A stretch of 52,208 bases of DNA, from assembly GCF_024753255.1 (NCBI RefSeq), contig NZ_JANUHA010000026.1, positions 1-52,208 on the forward strand, in the 5' to 3' direction. The notes under the pieces were generated by a model. The model was not told where the DNA came from and did not search any database. It saw only the letters and a program-made list of their open reading frames with translations. The position numbers were made by a program, and so were the translations under genes. Each line of letters begins with the position of its first letter. Within the stretch, counting starts at the first letter, position 1. The stretch is from Massilia agri (GTDB lineage Bacteria > Pseudomonadota > Gammaproteobacteria > Burkholderiales > Burkholderiaceae_D). Below are positions 39,768 through 47,620 of this stretch, piece by piece.

Positions 39768-40784
39768 TTAGTTCTTCGACTGGTCCACCAGCTTGTTCTT
39801 CGCAATCCACGGCATCATCGCGCGCAGCTTGGCGCCGACTTCCTCGATCTGGTGTTCCGAGGTCAGGCGGCGGCGCGAGATCAGGGTCGGGGCGCCGGCC
39901 TTGTTCTCGAGGATGAAGCTCTTCGCGTACTCACCGGTCTGGATGTCCTTCAGGCACTGGCGCATCGCGTCCTTGGTCGCCGAGGTGACGACTTTCGGGC
40001 CGGTGACGTACTCGCCATACTCGGCGTTGTTCGAGATCGAGTAGTTCATGTTGGCGATGCCGCCTTCGTAGATCAGGTCGACGATCAGCTTCAGCTCGTG
40101 CAGGCACTCGAAGTAGGCCATCTCCGGCGCGTAGCCCGCTTCCACCAGGGTCTCGAAGCCGGCCTTGATCAGTTCGACGGTACCGCCGCACAGCACGGCC
40201 TGTTCGCCGAACAGGTCGGTCTCGGTCTCTTCGCGGAAGTTGGTCTCGATGATGCCGGCGCGGCCGCCGCCGTTGGCCATGGCGTAGGACAGCGCGATGT
40301 CGCGCGCCGAGCCCGATTTGTCCTGGTAGACGGCGACCAGGTGCGGCACGCCGCCACCCTGGCGGTAGGTGCCGCGCACGGTGTGGCCCGGGGCTTTCGG
40401 CGCGATCATGATGACGTCGAGGTCGGCGCGCGGCACGACCTGGCCGTAGTGAACGTTGAAGCCGTGGGCGAAGGCCAGCGCGGCGCCCTGCTTGGCGTTC
40501 GGTTCGACGTTGTTCTTGTAGACCTCGGCGATGTTCTCGTCCGGCAGCAGGATCATGATGACGTCGGCGGCTTTCACAGCCTCGTCGACTTCGGCGACTT
40601 TCAGGCCGGCCGCTTCGACCTTGTTCCAGGAAGCGCCGCCGCGGCGCAGGCCGACGGTGACGTTCACGCCCGATTCGGAGAGGTTCTGGGCGTGGGCGTG
40701 GCCTTGCGAGCCGTAGCCGATGATGGCGACGTTCTTGCCTTTGATGAGGGAGAGGTCGCAGTCTTTGTCGTAGAAAACTTTCAT
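39768..40784 (-). CDS. ilvC: Ketol-acid reductoisomerase (class I)
   Basis: IlvC converts acetolactate and acetohydroxybutyrate to the dihydroxy acids of valine/leucine and isoleucine synthesis, using NADPH and Mg. The 338-residue length is the class I norm. Motifs: Rossmann GYGSQGHAHAQN, APKAPGHTVRGTY, and the Mg/catalytic region FGEQAVLCGG ... E-x-x-Y-x-x-E-x-x-Y-F-E-C-L-H-E-L-K. ATG 40784 is chosen over the one two codons earlier because AAGGA is then six bases away. It is the third gene of ilvB-ilvH-ilvC. Confidence 0.98.
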   Translation of the reverse strand: MKVFYDKDCDLSLIKGKNVAIIGYGSQGHAHAQNLSESGVNVTVGLRRGGASWNKVEAAGLKVAEVDEAVKAADVIMILLPDENIAEVYKNNVEPNAKQGAALAFAHGFNVHYGQVVPRADLDVIMIAPKAPGHTVRGTYRQGGGVPHLVAVYQDKSGSARDIALSYAMANGGGRAGIIETNFREETETDLFGEQAVLCGGTVELIKAGFETLVEAGYAPEMAYFECLHELKLIVDLIYEGGIANMNYSISNNAEYGEYVTGPKVVTSATKDAMRQCLKDIQTGEYAKSFILENKAGAPTLISRRRLTSEHQIEEVGAKLRAMMPWIAKNKLVDQSKN

Positions 40785-40841
40785 GTTCATTCCTTAATAA
40801 TTTTTAAATGTGTGAATACGTGCAGTCGTTGAGCTACGACG

Positions 40842-41333
40842 TCAGACTTTGAGGATGCGTTCGCCGCGGCCGATGCCGGAGCCGCCGGTACGGACGGTCT
40901 CGAGGATGGAGGCGCGGTCGATGGCGTCGATGAAGGCGTCCAGCTTGCTCTTGGCGCCGGTCAGCTCGATCGTGTAGGTCTTCTCGGTCACGTCGATGAT
41001 GCGGCCGCGGAAGATGTCGGCGGTGCGCTTCATCTCTTCGCGTTCCTTGCCGACCGCCCGCACCTTGATGAGCATGAGTTCGCGCTCGATGTGCTGGCCT
41101 TCGGTGAGGTCGACCACCTTCACCACCTCGATCAGGCGGTTCAGGTGCTTGGTGATCTGCTCGATGATGTCGTCCGAGCCGCTGGTGACGATGGTCATGC
41201 GCGACAGGGTCGCGTCTTCGGTCGGCGCCACGGTCAGGGTTTCGATGTTGTAGCCGCGCGCCGAGAACAGGCCGACCACGCGCGACAGCGCGCCGGCTTC
41301 GTTCTCGAGGAGGACGGAAATGATGTGTCGCAT
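40842..41333 (-). CDS. ilvH: Acetolactate synthase small (regulatory) subunit
   Basis: The 163-residue protein has an N-terminal ACT domain (HIISVLLENEAGALSRVVGLFSARGYNIETLTVAPTED) that gives valine feedback inhibition, and a C-terminal ALS_ss domain (RELMLIKV ... DIFRGRIIDVTEKTYTIELTGAKSKLDAFI). The length equals E. coli IlvH. Its ATG shares one base with the ilvB stop (TAATG), a tight coupling that helps keep subunits stoichiometric. Confidence 0.97.
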   Translation of the reverse strand: MRHIISVLLENEAGALSRVVGLFSARGYNIETLTVAPTEDATLSRMTIVTSGSDDIIEQITKHLNRLIEVVKVVDLTEGQHIERELMLIKVRAVGKEREEMKRTADIFRGRIIDVTEKTYTIELTGAKSKLDAFIDAIDRASILETVRTGGSGIGRGERILKV

Positions 41334-43060
41334 TACAGGTCCTCCGAGCCGAGCAGCATTTCAGACAGGCCGGAACCCGCCTTGACCATCGGCCAGACGT
41401 TCTCGCTCTGGTCGGTGATGAAGTTCATGAACACCAGCCTGTCCTTCATGGCGAAGGCTTCGCGCAGCGAACCCTCGACATCGTTCGGATTCTCGATGCG
41501 CATGCCGACGTGGCCATAGGCCTCGGCCAGCTTCTCGAAGTCCGGCAGCGAATCCATATAGGACTCGGAATAGCGCGAACCGTAGTCGATCTGCTGCCAC
41601 TGGCGGACCATGCCGAGGAAGCGGTTGTTCAGCAGGATGATCTTCGGCGTCAGGTGGTACTGCTTGCAGGTCGCGAGCTCCTGGATGCACATCTGGATCG
41701 AGCCTTCGCCGGTGACGCAGGCGACCGTCGCGCCTGGGTTCGCCATCTGCACGCCCATCGCGTAGGGCAGGCCGACGCCCATGGTGCCCAGACCGCCCGA
41801 ATTGATCCAGCGGCGCGGCTTGTCGAAGCCGTAGTACTGGGCAGCCCACATCTGGTGCTGGCCGACGTCCGAGGTGATGAAGGCGTCGCCGTCGGTCACC
41901 TTGTGCAGCAGCTCGATGACGCTCTGCGGCTTGATGACCTCGTTCGAACGCGGATAGGCCAGGCAGTCGCGGCCGCGCCATTCGGCGATCTGCTTCCACC
42001 ACGCCTGCAGCGCATGCGTCTGCGGCTGCGCCGTCGATGCGTCCAGCTGCGACAGCAGCTCGACCAGCACGTCCTTGACGTTGCCGACGATGGGAATGTC
42101 GACCTTCACGCGCTTCGAGATCGACGAGGGGTCGATGTCGATGTGGATGATCTTGCGCGGGTTGGAGGCGAAGTGCTTCGGGTTGCCGATCACGCGGTCG
42201 TCGAAACGGGCGCCGATGGCGATCAGGACGTCGCAGTTCTGCATCGCCATGTTCGCTTCGTAGGTCCCGTGCATGCCCGGCATGCCGACGAAATGCGGGC
42301 TCGAGGAGCGCGAGGCGCCCAGGCCCATCAGGGTATTCGTCACCGGGAAGCCGGTCTTCTCGACCAGGCGGTTCAGCTCATTCGAGGCATTGGCCAGGAT
42401 CACGCCGCCGCCCGCATAGATCATCGGACGTTCGGCGCCCTGCAGCAGCTGCACGGCCTTGCGGATCTGGCCCGCATGGCCCTTGTCCACCGGCTTGTAC
42501 GAACGCATCTCGATCTCGCGAGGGTAGTCGTACACGCACTTGTGCATGCTGATGTCCTTCGGGATGTCGACCAGCACGGGACCGGGACGGCCGGTGCGGG
42601 CGATGTAGAAGGCTTTCTTGATGGTCGATGCCAGGTCCTTGACGTCCTTGACCAGGAAGTTGTGCTTGACCACCGGGCGGGTGATGCCGACGGTATCGCA
42701 TTCCTGGAAGGCATCCTGGCCGATCGCATGGCTCGGCACCTGGCCGGTAATGACGACCATGGGGATCGAGTCCATATAGGCCGTGGAAAGGCCGGTGACG
42801 GCATTGGTCACGCCCGGACCGGAGGTCACGAGGGCAACGCCGACGGTGTTGGAGCTGCGGGAATAGGCGTCTGCGGCATGCACCGCGGCCTGTTCGTGGC
42901 GGACGAGAACGTGCTGGAACTTGTCCTGCTTGAAGATCGCGTCGTAGATGTAGAGGACTGCCCCGCCGGGATAACCGAAGACGTGCTTGACGCCCTCTTC
43001 CGCGAGACAACGCACCACAATTTCAGCACCCGTGATGGGGGCTGATGTTTCGTTACTCAT
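41333..43060 (-). CDS. ilvB: Acetolactate synthase large (catalytic) subunit
   Basis: The 575-residue ThDP-dependent enzyme condenses two pyruvates, or pyruvate with 2-ketobutyrate. It has the N-terminal pyrimidine-binding domain with the catalytic Glu in V-R-H-E-Q-A-A-V-H-A-A, a central FAD-type domain, and the ThDP motif T-G-E-G-S-I-Q-M-C-I-Q-E-L ... N-N-R-F. The motif reads GEGS where the classical form is GDGS. ATG 43060 is preferred for AAGGA at six bases; another ATG is five codons upstream. A long leader precedes the operon. Confidence 0.97.
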   Translation of the reverse strand: MSNETSAPITGAEIVVRCLAEEGVKHVFGYPGGAVLYIYDAIFKQDKFQHVLVRHEQAAVHAADAYSRSSNTVGVALVTSGPGVTNAVTGLSTAYMDSIPMVVITGQVPSHAIGQDAFQECDTVGITRPVVKHNFLVKDVKDLASTIKKAFYIARTGRPGPVLVDIPKDISMHKCVYDYPREIEMRSYKPVDKGHAGQIRKAVQLLQGAERPMIYAGGGVILANASNELNRLVEKTGFPVTNTLMGLGASRSSSPHFVGMPGMHGTYEANMAMQNCDVLIAIGARFDDRVIGNPKHFASNPRKIIHIDIDPSSISKRVKVDIPIVGNVKDVLVELLSQLDASTAQPQTHALQAWWKQIAEWRGRDCLAYPRSNEVIKPQSVIELLHKVTDGDAFITSDVGQHQMWAAQYYGFDKPRRWINSGGLGTMGVGLPYAMGVQMANPGATVACVTGEGSIQMCIQELATCKQYHLTPKIILLNNRFLGMVRQWQQIDYGSRYSESYMDSLPDFEKLAEAYGHVGMRIENPNDVEGSLREAFAMKDRLVFMNFITDQSENVWPMVKAGSGLSEMLLGSEDL

Positions 43061-43369
43061 GTTCATTCCTTTCAAGACCCAATGGGAGTTTGATCGGATG
43101 CCCGTTCCTAACGAGGTGCGACTGACGCAACAACCCTCATGCTTCCCTTCTCTCTGCGTGGCACGTCCGTGGTTCAGGTCGCCGTAGGGACCTTACGCAC
43201 GAGCGCTGGGCGCAACTCGTTCGGCTTGAGTGTTTGTTGGCGGTGGGACGCATCTCTCGCGCTTGTGGCGCGGGTCGGAGCAAACTGCCTACAAATGAAA
43301 GCGCGTCAATCCGGAATGGGCGTGTGGGCCTGGACCGGATGACTTGGGAGCTTCGGGGGTGCAAAGCGT
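43061..43369 (-). promoter_or_regulatory. Long 5' leader of ilvBHC with a possible leader peptide
   Basis: Counting from the predicted promoter, about 310 bases lie before ilvB and hold no ordinary gene. A 10-codon frame at 43140-43108 reads M-R-V-V-A-S-V-A-P-R and stops 47 bases before ilvB. It has a strong GAAGGGA site. Three of ten codons are Val. A near-palindrome, CGTAAGG-T-CCCTACG (around 43180-43195), could form a hairpin upstream of it. Ilv-linked structured leaders are known in Betaproteobacteria, so this region may be one. No clear intrinsic terminator was found, so translational control is more likely than classical attenuation. Confidence 0.45.
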
Positions 43370-43375
43370 TGGAAC

Positions 43376-43404
43376 ACATTACTGCGTTGCACCATTTTGG
43401 TCAA
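43376..43404 (-). promoter_or_regulatory. Sigma-70 promoter candidate of ilvBHC
   Basis: On the minus strand TTGACC (43404-43399) and TAATGT (43381-43376) are exactly 17 bases apart. The -35 box overlaps one arm of an inverted repeat. Confidence 0.65.
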
Positions 43405-43444
43405 GCCTTCAACATGAAAATTTATTGACGGTCCAAAATGGTGC
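43389..43444. promoter_or_regulatory. 12-bp inverted repeat pair around the ilvBHC promoter
   Basis: GCACCATTTTGG (43389-43400) and CCAAAATGGTGC (43433-43444) are perfect inverse copies with centres 44 bases apart. Each is close to the NtrC-type half-site pair GCACC ... GGTGC with an ATTT centre. One copy covers the -35 of the ilv promoter. They could be paired operators. Confidence 0.5.
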
Positions 43445-43603
43445 GTTGACGGCCTCGGCACTGCCTTCCTTGGCATGTTCTACAGGCAAGCGCACGCCCT
43501 GAAACGGCCGCGCTGCGCGATTTGGATGCGCGTGCCATGGTTTTTTGCTAGCATTCGTCAGTTTTCCTCACGGCATTCGCATCACACGCCCTTTCAACCA
43601 CGC

Positions 43604-44173
43604 ATGGCCACAGACAAAGAACTCAACGACTTCCTCGAGAATGTCGAACGGCGTGCGTTCAAGCAGGCGGTGTATGCGGTCCGCAAGGACGAGGCGGCCC
43701 TCGACATCGTCCAGGATGCGATGATCAAGCTGGCCGAGAAATACGGCGACAAACCCGCCGCCGAGCTGCCGATGCTGTTCCAGCGCATCCTGCAGACCAC
43801 CATCCTCGATTACTTCCGCCGCGAAAAAGTCCGCAATACCTGGATCAGCCTGTTCTCGGGCTTCAGCCGGCCGGACGGGGACGACGAGGAGTTTGATATA
43901 CTTTCCTCGTACGAAGCGGAGGAAGGGACGGCCGCTGCGGAGTCGAGCGCAGACCAGTATGAACGGGCCCAAACCTTGCGGCTGATCGAACAAGAGGTAG
44001 AAAAACTCCCGGCGCGTCAACGGGAAGCCTTCCTCATGCGTTACTGGCAGGATATGGACGTGGCCGAGACGGCCGAAGCGATGGGCTGTTCCGAGGGTAG
44101 CGTCAAAACACATTGCTCACGTGCAACTCACACCCTCGCCGAGGCGCTGAAGGCCAAGGGAATCAAGCTATGA
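43604..44173 (+). CDS. ECF-type RNA polymerase sigma factor
   Basis: The 189-residue protein has sigma region 2 (about residues 15-85, E-A-A-L-D-I-V-Q-D-A-M-I-K-L and Y-F-R-R-E-K-V-R-N) and region 4 (about 130-185, L-P-A-R-Q-R-E-A-F-L-M-R-Y-W-Q-D-M-D-V-A-E-T-A-E-A-M-G-C-S-E-G-S-V-K-T-H). An acidic linker lies between them. The start at 43604 (MATDKELNDFLENVERRAFK) is where homology begins; the frame is open to 43475. It heads a four-gene overlapping operon, divergent from ilvB. The next protein has one membrane span and may be its anti-sigma partner. Confidence 0.9.
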   Translation: MATDKELNDFLENVERRAFKQAVYAVRKDEAALDIVQDAMIKLAEKYGDKPAAELPMLFQRILQTTILDYFRREKVRNTWISLFSGFSRPDGDDEEFDILSSYEAEEGTAAAESSADQYERAQTLRLIEQEVEKLPARQREAFLMRYWQDMDVAETAEAMGCSEGSVKTHCSRATHTLAEALKAKGIKL

Positions 44174-44568
44174 ACACGGACGACATCAACCTCGCGTACA
44201 AGATACGCCATGCCCTGAACGAGAACCTCGACGCACTGCCGGCTTCGACGACCGACCGGCTGGCGGCGGCGCGCGCGGCCGCCCTGGCGCGCAAGAAGGC
44301 CGATGCGGCGCCCGCCAGGCCGGGCAAGCGTCCGCTGTTCGATTTCAACGCTTTGTTCACCGGCCCAGCGCTGGCGCGCCTGGGCGTGGCAATCCCGATG
44401 CTGGCCCTGGTCATCGGCATGGGCGGCGTCTACCAGTACGAGCAACAGCAGCGCATCGCCGCCCTGGCCGATATCGACGCGGCCGTGCTGGCCGACGAGC
44501 TGCCGCTGACCGCGTACCTCGACCATGGTTTCAACGCCTACGTGGAGTCGCAGCAGCGCAAGCAATGA
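44170..44568 (+). CDS. DUF3619 single-span membrane protein, possible anti-sigma factor
   Basis: The 132-residue protein has a helical N-terminus (NTDDINLAYKIRHALNENLDALPASTTDRLAAARAAALARKK), one transmembrane helix (GVAIPMLALVIGMGGVYQY) and a short periplasmic tail with D-A-A-V-L-A-D-E-L-P-L-T-A-Y-L-D-H-G-F. Start overlaps the sigma gene stop as ATGA. Cytoplasmic N-terminus plus one span directly after an ECF sigma gene is the usual anti-sigma layout; this is inference, and no ZAS zinc motif is visible. Confidence 0.82.
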   Translation: MNTDDINLAYKIRHALNENLDALPASTTDRLAAARAAALARKKADAAPARPGKRPLFDFNALFTGPALARLGVAIPMLALVIGMGGVYQYEQQQRIAALADIDAAVLADELPLTAYLDHGFNAYVESQQRKQ

Positions 44569-45329
44569 CGAAGCCCGCTCAGAAGCCCCGTATCGCCGTT
44601 GTTGCAACTGCGGCAGCGGTCTTGATTGCCGGGGCCGCGACCTGGGCGGTCTACAACCGGTCCGCATCGACGGCGCCCGGCGCCTCCAGTGCCAATACGG
44701 CGGACACCACGGCGGTCGGCGCCAAGCCGGTCGCCAAGACCCTGGACAAGCCCCTGTGGCGCGAACTGTCGCGCAACCAGCAGGCGGCGCTCGCTCCCCT
44801 GAAGCCCGAATGGGACCAGCTGGAAGGCATGCGCAAGCGCCGCTGGCTCGAGCTGTCCGCGCGCTTCGCCTCCATGAGCCCCGCCGAGCAGAAGCGCGTG
44901 CACGACCGCATGCGCGAATGGATGCGCCTCACGCCCGAGCAGCGCAACCTCGCCCGCGAAAACTTCAACAAGACCCGCAGGCTCGATCCGGGCAGGAAGG
45001 CCGCGACCTGGGAAAGCTACAAGCAGCTGTCCGAAGCCGAAAAGCGCAAGCTGGCCCGCTCCGGCAAGCAGCCGCAGGGCGTGCCCTCGATGCCGCATTC
45101 GCCGATGATCGACACGCCCGTGACCTGCCCGCCGGGCGCGATGCGGCGCGGGACGTCCTGCATCATGCCGACGCCGGCGCCCGCCACGGCGGCAAACCCG
45201 GCCCCGGCCGTACCGGCCACGGCGCCGGCGGCTGTTCCGGCAAGCCCTTCAACTGCCGTTCCTCCCGCACAGAATGCATCCAATGCAAGCAGCCCAAGCA
45301 ACGCCAGCGCCAGCAACGCCAGCAACTGA
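44565..45329 (+). CDS. DUF3106 membrane-anchored periplasmic protein
   Basis: The 254-residue protein has an N-terminal anchor (IAVVATAAAVLIAGAATWAVY), then the DUF3106 repeats: P-L-W-R-E-L-S-R-N-Q-Q-A-A-L-A-P-L, W-x-x-L-x-x-x-R-K-R-R-W-L-E-L and S-P-A-E-Q-K-R-V-H-D-R-M-R-E-W-M-R-L-T-P-E-Q-R-x-x-A-R-x-x-F. These resemble the CpxP/RseA-type LTxxQ stress-sensing fold. The C-terminus is Ala/Pro then Asn-Ala-Ser low complexity. ATGA overlap with the DUF3619 gene. A role in signalling envelope state to the sigma/anti-sigma pair is plausible but unproven. Confidence 0.82.
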   Translation: MTKPAQKPRIAVVATAAAVLIAGAATWAVYNRSASTAPGASSANTADTTAVGAKPVAKTLDKPLWRELSRNQQAALAPLKPEWDQLEGMRKRRWLELSARFASMSPAEQKRVHDRMREWMRLTPEQRNLARENFNKTRRLDPGRKAATWESYKQLSEAEKRKLARSGKQPQGVPSMPHSPMIDTPVTCPPGAMRRGTSCIMPTPAPATAANPAPAVPATAPAAVPASPSTAVPPAQNASNASSPSNASASNASN

Positions 45330-45828
45330 GCCAATCAGGGTGGAGACGCCGAGCGTGCGGCGGCGCCTGATGGCCATGGTGTACGAGGCCTTCTGCCTGT
45401 TCGCCGTGTGCGCCTTTGCGATCGGGCTGTACATGCTGCTGACCCTGAACAGCCAGCATCCGGTGGCGAAGATCGGCATGAACCTGTGGCTGGTGGCCGT
45501 GGCCGGCGCCTATTTCATGTGGTGCTGGATCGACAGCGGCCATACGCTGGCCATGAAGACCTGGCGCATGAAGGTCGTCAAGGTGGGCCATGCGAAGGTG
45601 CCGTTCAGGACGGCGCTGCTGCGCTATGTGCTGGCCTGGGGCTGGTTCGCGCCGGCGATGATGGTGTGCTGGGCATTCGGCCTGCACAAACCGGGCCAGA
45701 TCGCCATCGCGCTGGCGGTGGGCATCGTGCCATGGGCGATGACGGCGCTGTTCGACCGCGACCGCCAGTTCCTGCATGACCGCCTGGCCGGCACCCGGCT
45801 CATCGCCCTGCCCAAGCGCAAGCGCTAG
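45274..45828 (+). CDS. RDD-family membrane protein
   Basis: The 184-residue protein has the RDD pattern: an early Arg (SVRRRLMAMVYEAFCLFAVCAF), a second helix (KIGMNLWLVAVAGAYFMWCWI), the cytosolic G-H-T-L-A-M-K-T-W-R-M-K-V-V motif and the end D-R-D-R-Q-F-L-H-D-R-L-A-G-T-R. RDD proteins include some transporters (Na/H type) but most are unassigned. The chosen start overlaps the DUF3106 gene by 56 bases in another frame; the ATG at 45283 is a near alternative. It closes the sigma factor operon. Confidence 0.85.
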   Translation: MHPMQAAQATPAPATPATEPIRVETPSVRRRLMAMVYEAFCLFAVCAFAIGLYMLLTLNSQHPVAKIGMNLWLVAVAGAYFMWCWIDSGHTLAMKTWRMKVVKVGHAKVPFRTALLRYVLAWGWFAPAMMVCWAFGLHKPGQIAIALAVGIVPWAMTALFDRDRQFLHDRLAGTRLIALPKRKR

Positions 45829-45923
45829 ACGCACCGAGGCTTGCCGCGCGGCATTCGAACGCGGCACTACCCAAAACCACGGAATAATCGGCAGCTTCCA
45901 ACCATCTTGAAGAAAGGTGAGCC

Positions 45924-46892
45924 ATGAAGCTTTCGAACACCCGCGTCGTCATCATGGGCGCATCGAGCGGCATCGGCGCCGCGACCGCCGTCGCTTTTGC
46001 CCGCCAGGGCGCCCGGCTGGTGCTGGGCGCGCGCGGCAAGGCGGGCCTGGAAGACGTCGTGCACCGTTGCCGCCAGGCCGGCGGCGAGGCCGAGGCAATC
46101 GTCGTGGACGCGATCGACGCCGACGCGGTCGCGGCATTCGCACGCGAGGCCCGCACCATCCTGGGCCGCATCGACCTCTGGTTCAGCAATGTCGGCGCCG
46201 GCGTGGTCGGCAAGTACGCCGAAGTGCCGATTGCCGACCACCGCCGCGTGATCGAGACCAATCTCCTCACCCACATGAACGACGCCCACGCGGTGCTGCC
46301 GATCTTCCTCGAGCAGGACCACGGCATCTGGGTCAACATGATCTCGAGCGGCGGCTTCGTCGCCGCGCCTTACGCGGCAGCCTACTCGGCCAGCAAGTAC
46401 GGCCTGCGCGGCTTCAGCGAGGCCCTGCGCGCCGAACTGGGCAAGCGGCCCAACATCCACGTCTGCGACGTCTACCCTACTTTCGTGGATACGCCAGGGT
46501 TCAGCCACGGGGCCAACTACACCGGCGCGAAGCTGTCCTATCCGCCCGGGGTGCTGTCGCCGGAAAAGGTGGCGGATGCCGTCGTCGACCTGGCGCGCCG
46601 TCCCCGCCCGACGACGGCGGTGGGCGCGCCGGCGACCCTGTTCAGGCTGAGTAACTTCGCGGCGCCGAACCTGATCGCGTCCGCCATGAATACCTACCTG
46701 GACAGGTGGGCGAAGCGGGCCGACCGCGTACCGGACACGCGCGGGGCGCTATACGAGCCGCCACGCGGCGCGAGCGGAATCCATAGCGGAGAGCGCAGGC
46801 CCGCGCAGCCGCAGAACAAGGCGCTGATTGTCGGCGCCGTGGCGCTCGGGGCCGCCGTGGGGATGGGGCTGTTGCGGAGGCGCTCCGGCTAG
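45924..46892 (+). CDS. Short-chain dehydrogenase/reductase with C-terminal membrane helix
   Basis: The 322-residue protein has the classical SDR motifs: NAD(P)-binding G-A-S-S-G-I-G-A, an A-R-G after strand 2 that suggests NADP preference, and the catalytic Y-S-A-S-K with Ser in M-I-S-S-G-G. After the catalytic domain an extension ends in a hydrophobic helix (ALIVGAVALGAAVGMGLL) and R-R-R-S-G, so it may be membrane-tethered by its C-terminus. Substrate unknown. It is convergent with the pseudouridine synthase gene, the two stop codons sharing the four bases CTAG. Confidence 0.9.
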   Translation: MKLSNTRVVIMGASSGIGAATAVAFARQGARLVLGARGKAGLEDVVHRCRQAGGEAEAIVVDAIDADAVAAFAREARTILGRIDLWFSNVGAGVVGKYAEVPIADHRRVIETNLLTHMNDAHAVLPIFLEQDHGIWVNMISSGGFVAAPYAAAYSASKYGLRGFSEALRAELGKRPNIHVCDVYPTFVDTPGFSHGANYTGAKLSYPPGVLSPEKVADAVVDLARRPRPTTAVGAPATLFRLSNFAAPNLIASAMNTYLDRWAKRADRVPDTRGALYEPPRGASGIHSGERRPAQPQNKALIVGAVALGAAVGMGLLRRRSG

Positions 46893-47620
46893 AAGCGCTC
46901 GTAGTCGAGCAGGTAGCGCCACTGGCCTGCCTGCAGGCCCGCCATCGGCACGCGGCCGATGCGGATGCGCCGCATGTCGACGATCTCCAGCCCGACTTCC
47001 CGGCACATGTGGTCGATCAGGCCGGGCTTGACGCCCTTGAGGGCGAAGCGCAGGCGGTGTTCGCTCTGCCAGCTGACCTTCATCGGAGGGATCGGCTTGC
47101 CGTTGAAGTTCAGGCCGTGGTTCAGCAGCGCCAGGCCGCCTTCCTTGATGGCGCCGCTGACGTCGACGATGAATTCCTGCTCGACGCGATCGCCCTCTTC
47201 CACCAGCTTGCGCGCCACGCGGAAGTCCTGGGTGAAGACCACCAGCCCGCTCGCATCGGTTTCCAGCGGGTTGGTCAAGGTCAGCTTCGCAAGGTGCCGC
47301 TTGAGGAAGCGCGGCTGGCCGTGGCCCTGCGCCAGCGATTCCGGCGTGAGGCAGGCGAGCGCGGATTCACCGCGCGCACCGACGCCGGAGTTCATCCCGG
47401 CCGGCTTGTGCAGCAGGATGGTGACCGGCGGCGCCTCTTCCGACGATGCCCCGGGCAGCAAGCGCACATCCTGCGAGGGCAGGACGCGGCTGGCGGGATC
47501 TTCGACCACCTGGCCGTCGACGCTGATGCCGCCGCCGGCGATGTAGCGCTCCGCCTCGGCGCGCGAGCAGCCCAGCTGCGCGGCGACGCGCTTGGCCAGG
47601 CGGATGGCTTCGTCAGTCAT
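46889..47620 (-). CDS. RsuA/RluF-family pseudouridine synthase with an altered catalytic motif
   Basis: The 243-residue protein has an S4 RNA-binding domain (residues 8-55) and an RsuA/RluB/E/F-like domain (I-L-L-H-K-P-A-G-M-N-S near 68-78; V-E-Q-E-F-I-V-D-V; D-M-R-R-I-R-I-G-R-V near the end). Where active enzymes read G-R-L-D-x-x-T/S-x-G-L, it has N-P-L-E-T-D-A-S-G-L (residues 117-125), so the nucleophilic Asp is replaced by Glu120, with Asp122 close by. It may be inactive or use a shifted residue. It is coupled to the threonine aldolase gene by TGATG. Confidence 0.82.
   Translation of the reverse strand: MTDEAIRLAKRVAAQLGCSRAEAERYIAGGGISVDGQVVEDPASRVLPSQDVRLLPGASSEEAPPVTILLHKPAGMNSGVGARGESALACLTPESLAQGHGQPRFLKRHLAKLTLTNPLETDASGLVVFTQDFRVARKLVEEGDRVEQEFIVDVSGAIKEGGLALLNHGLNFNGKPIPPMKVSWQSEHRLRFALKGVKPGLIDHMCREVGLEIVDMRRIRIGRVPMAGLQAGQWRYLLDYERF

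Noticed and set aside
45842..45866. TGCCGCG ... CGCGGCA hairpin after the RDD gene as a terminator
   Set aside because: The stem is only 7 bp with an 11-base loop and no T tract follows.
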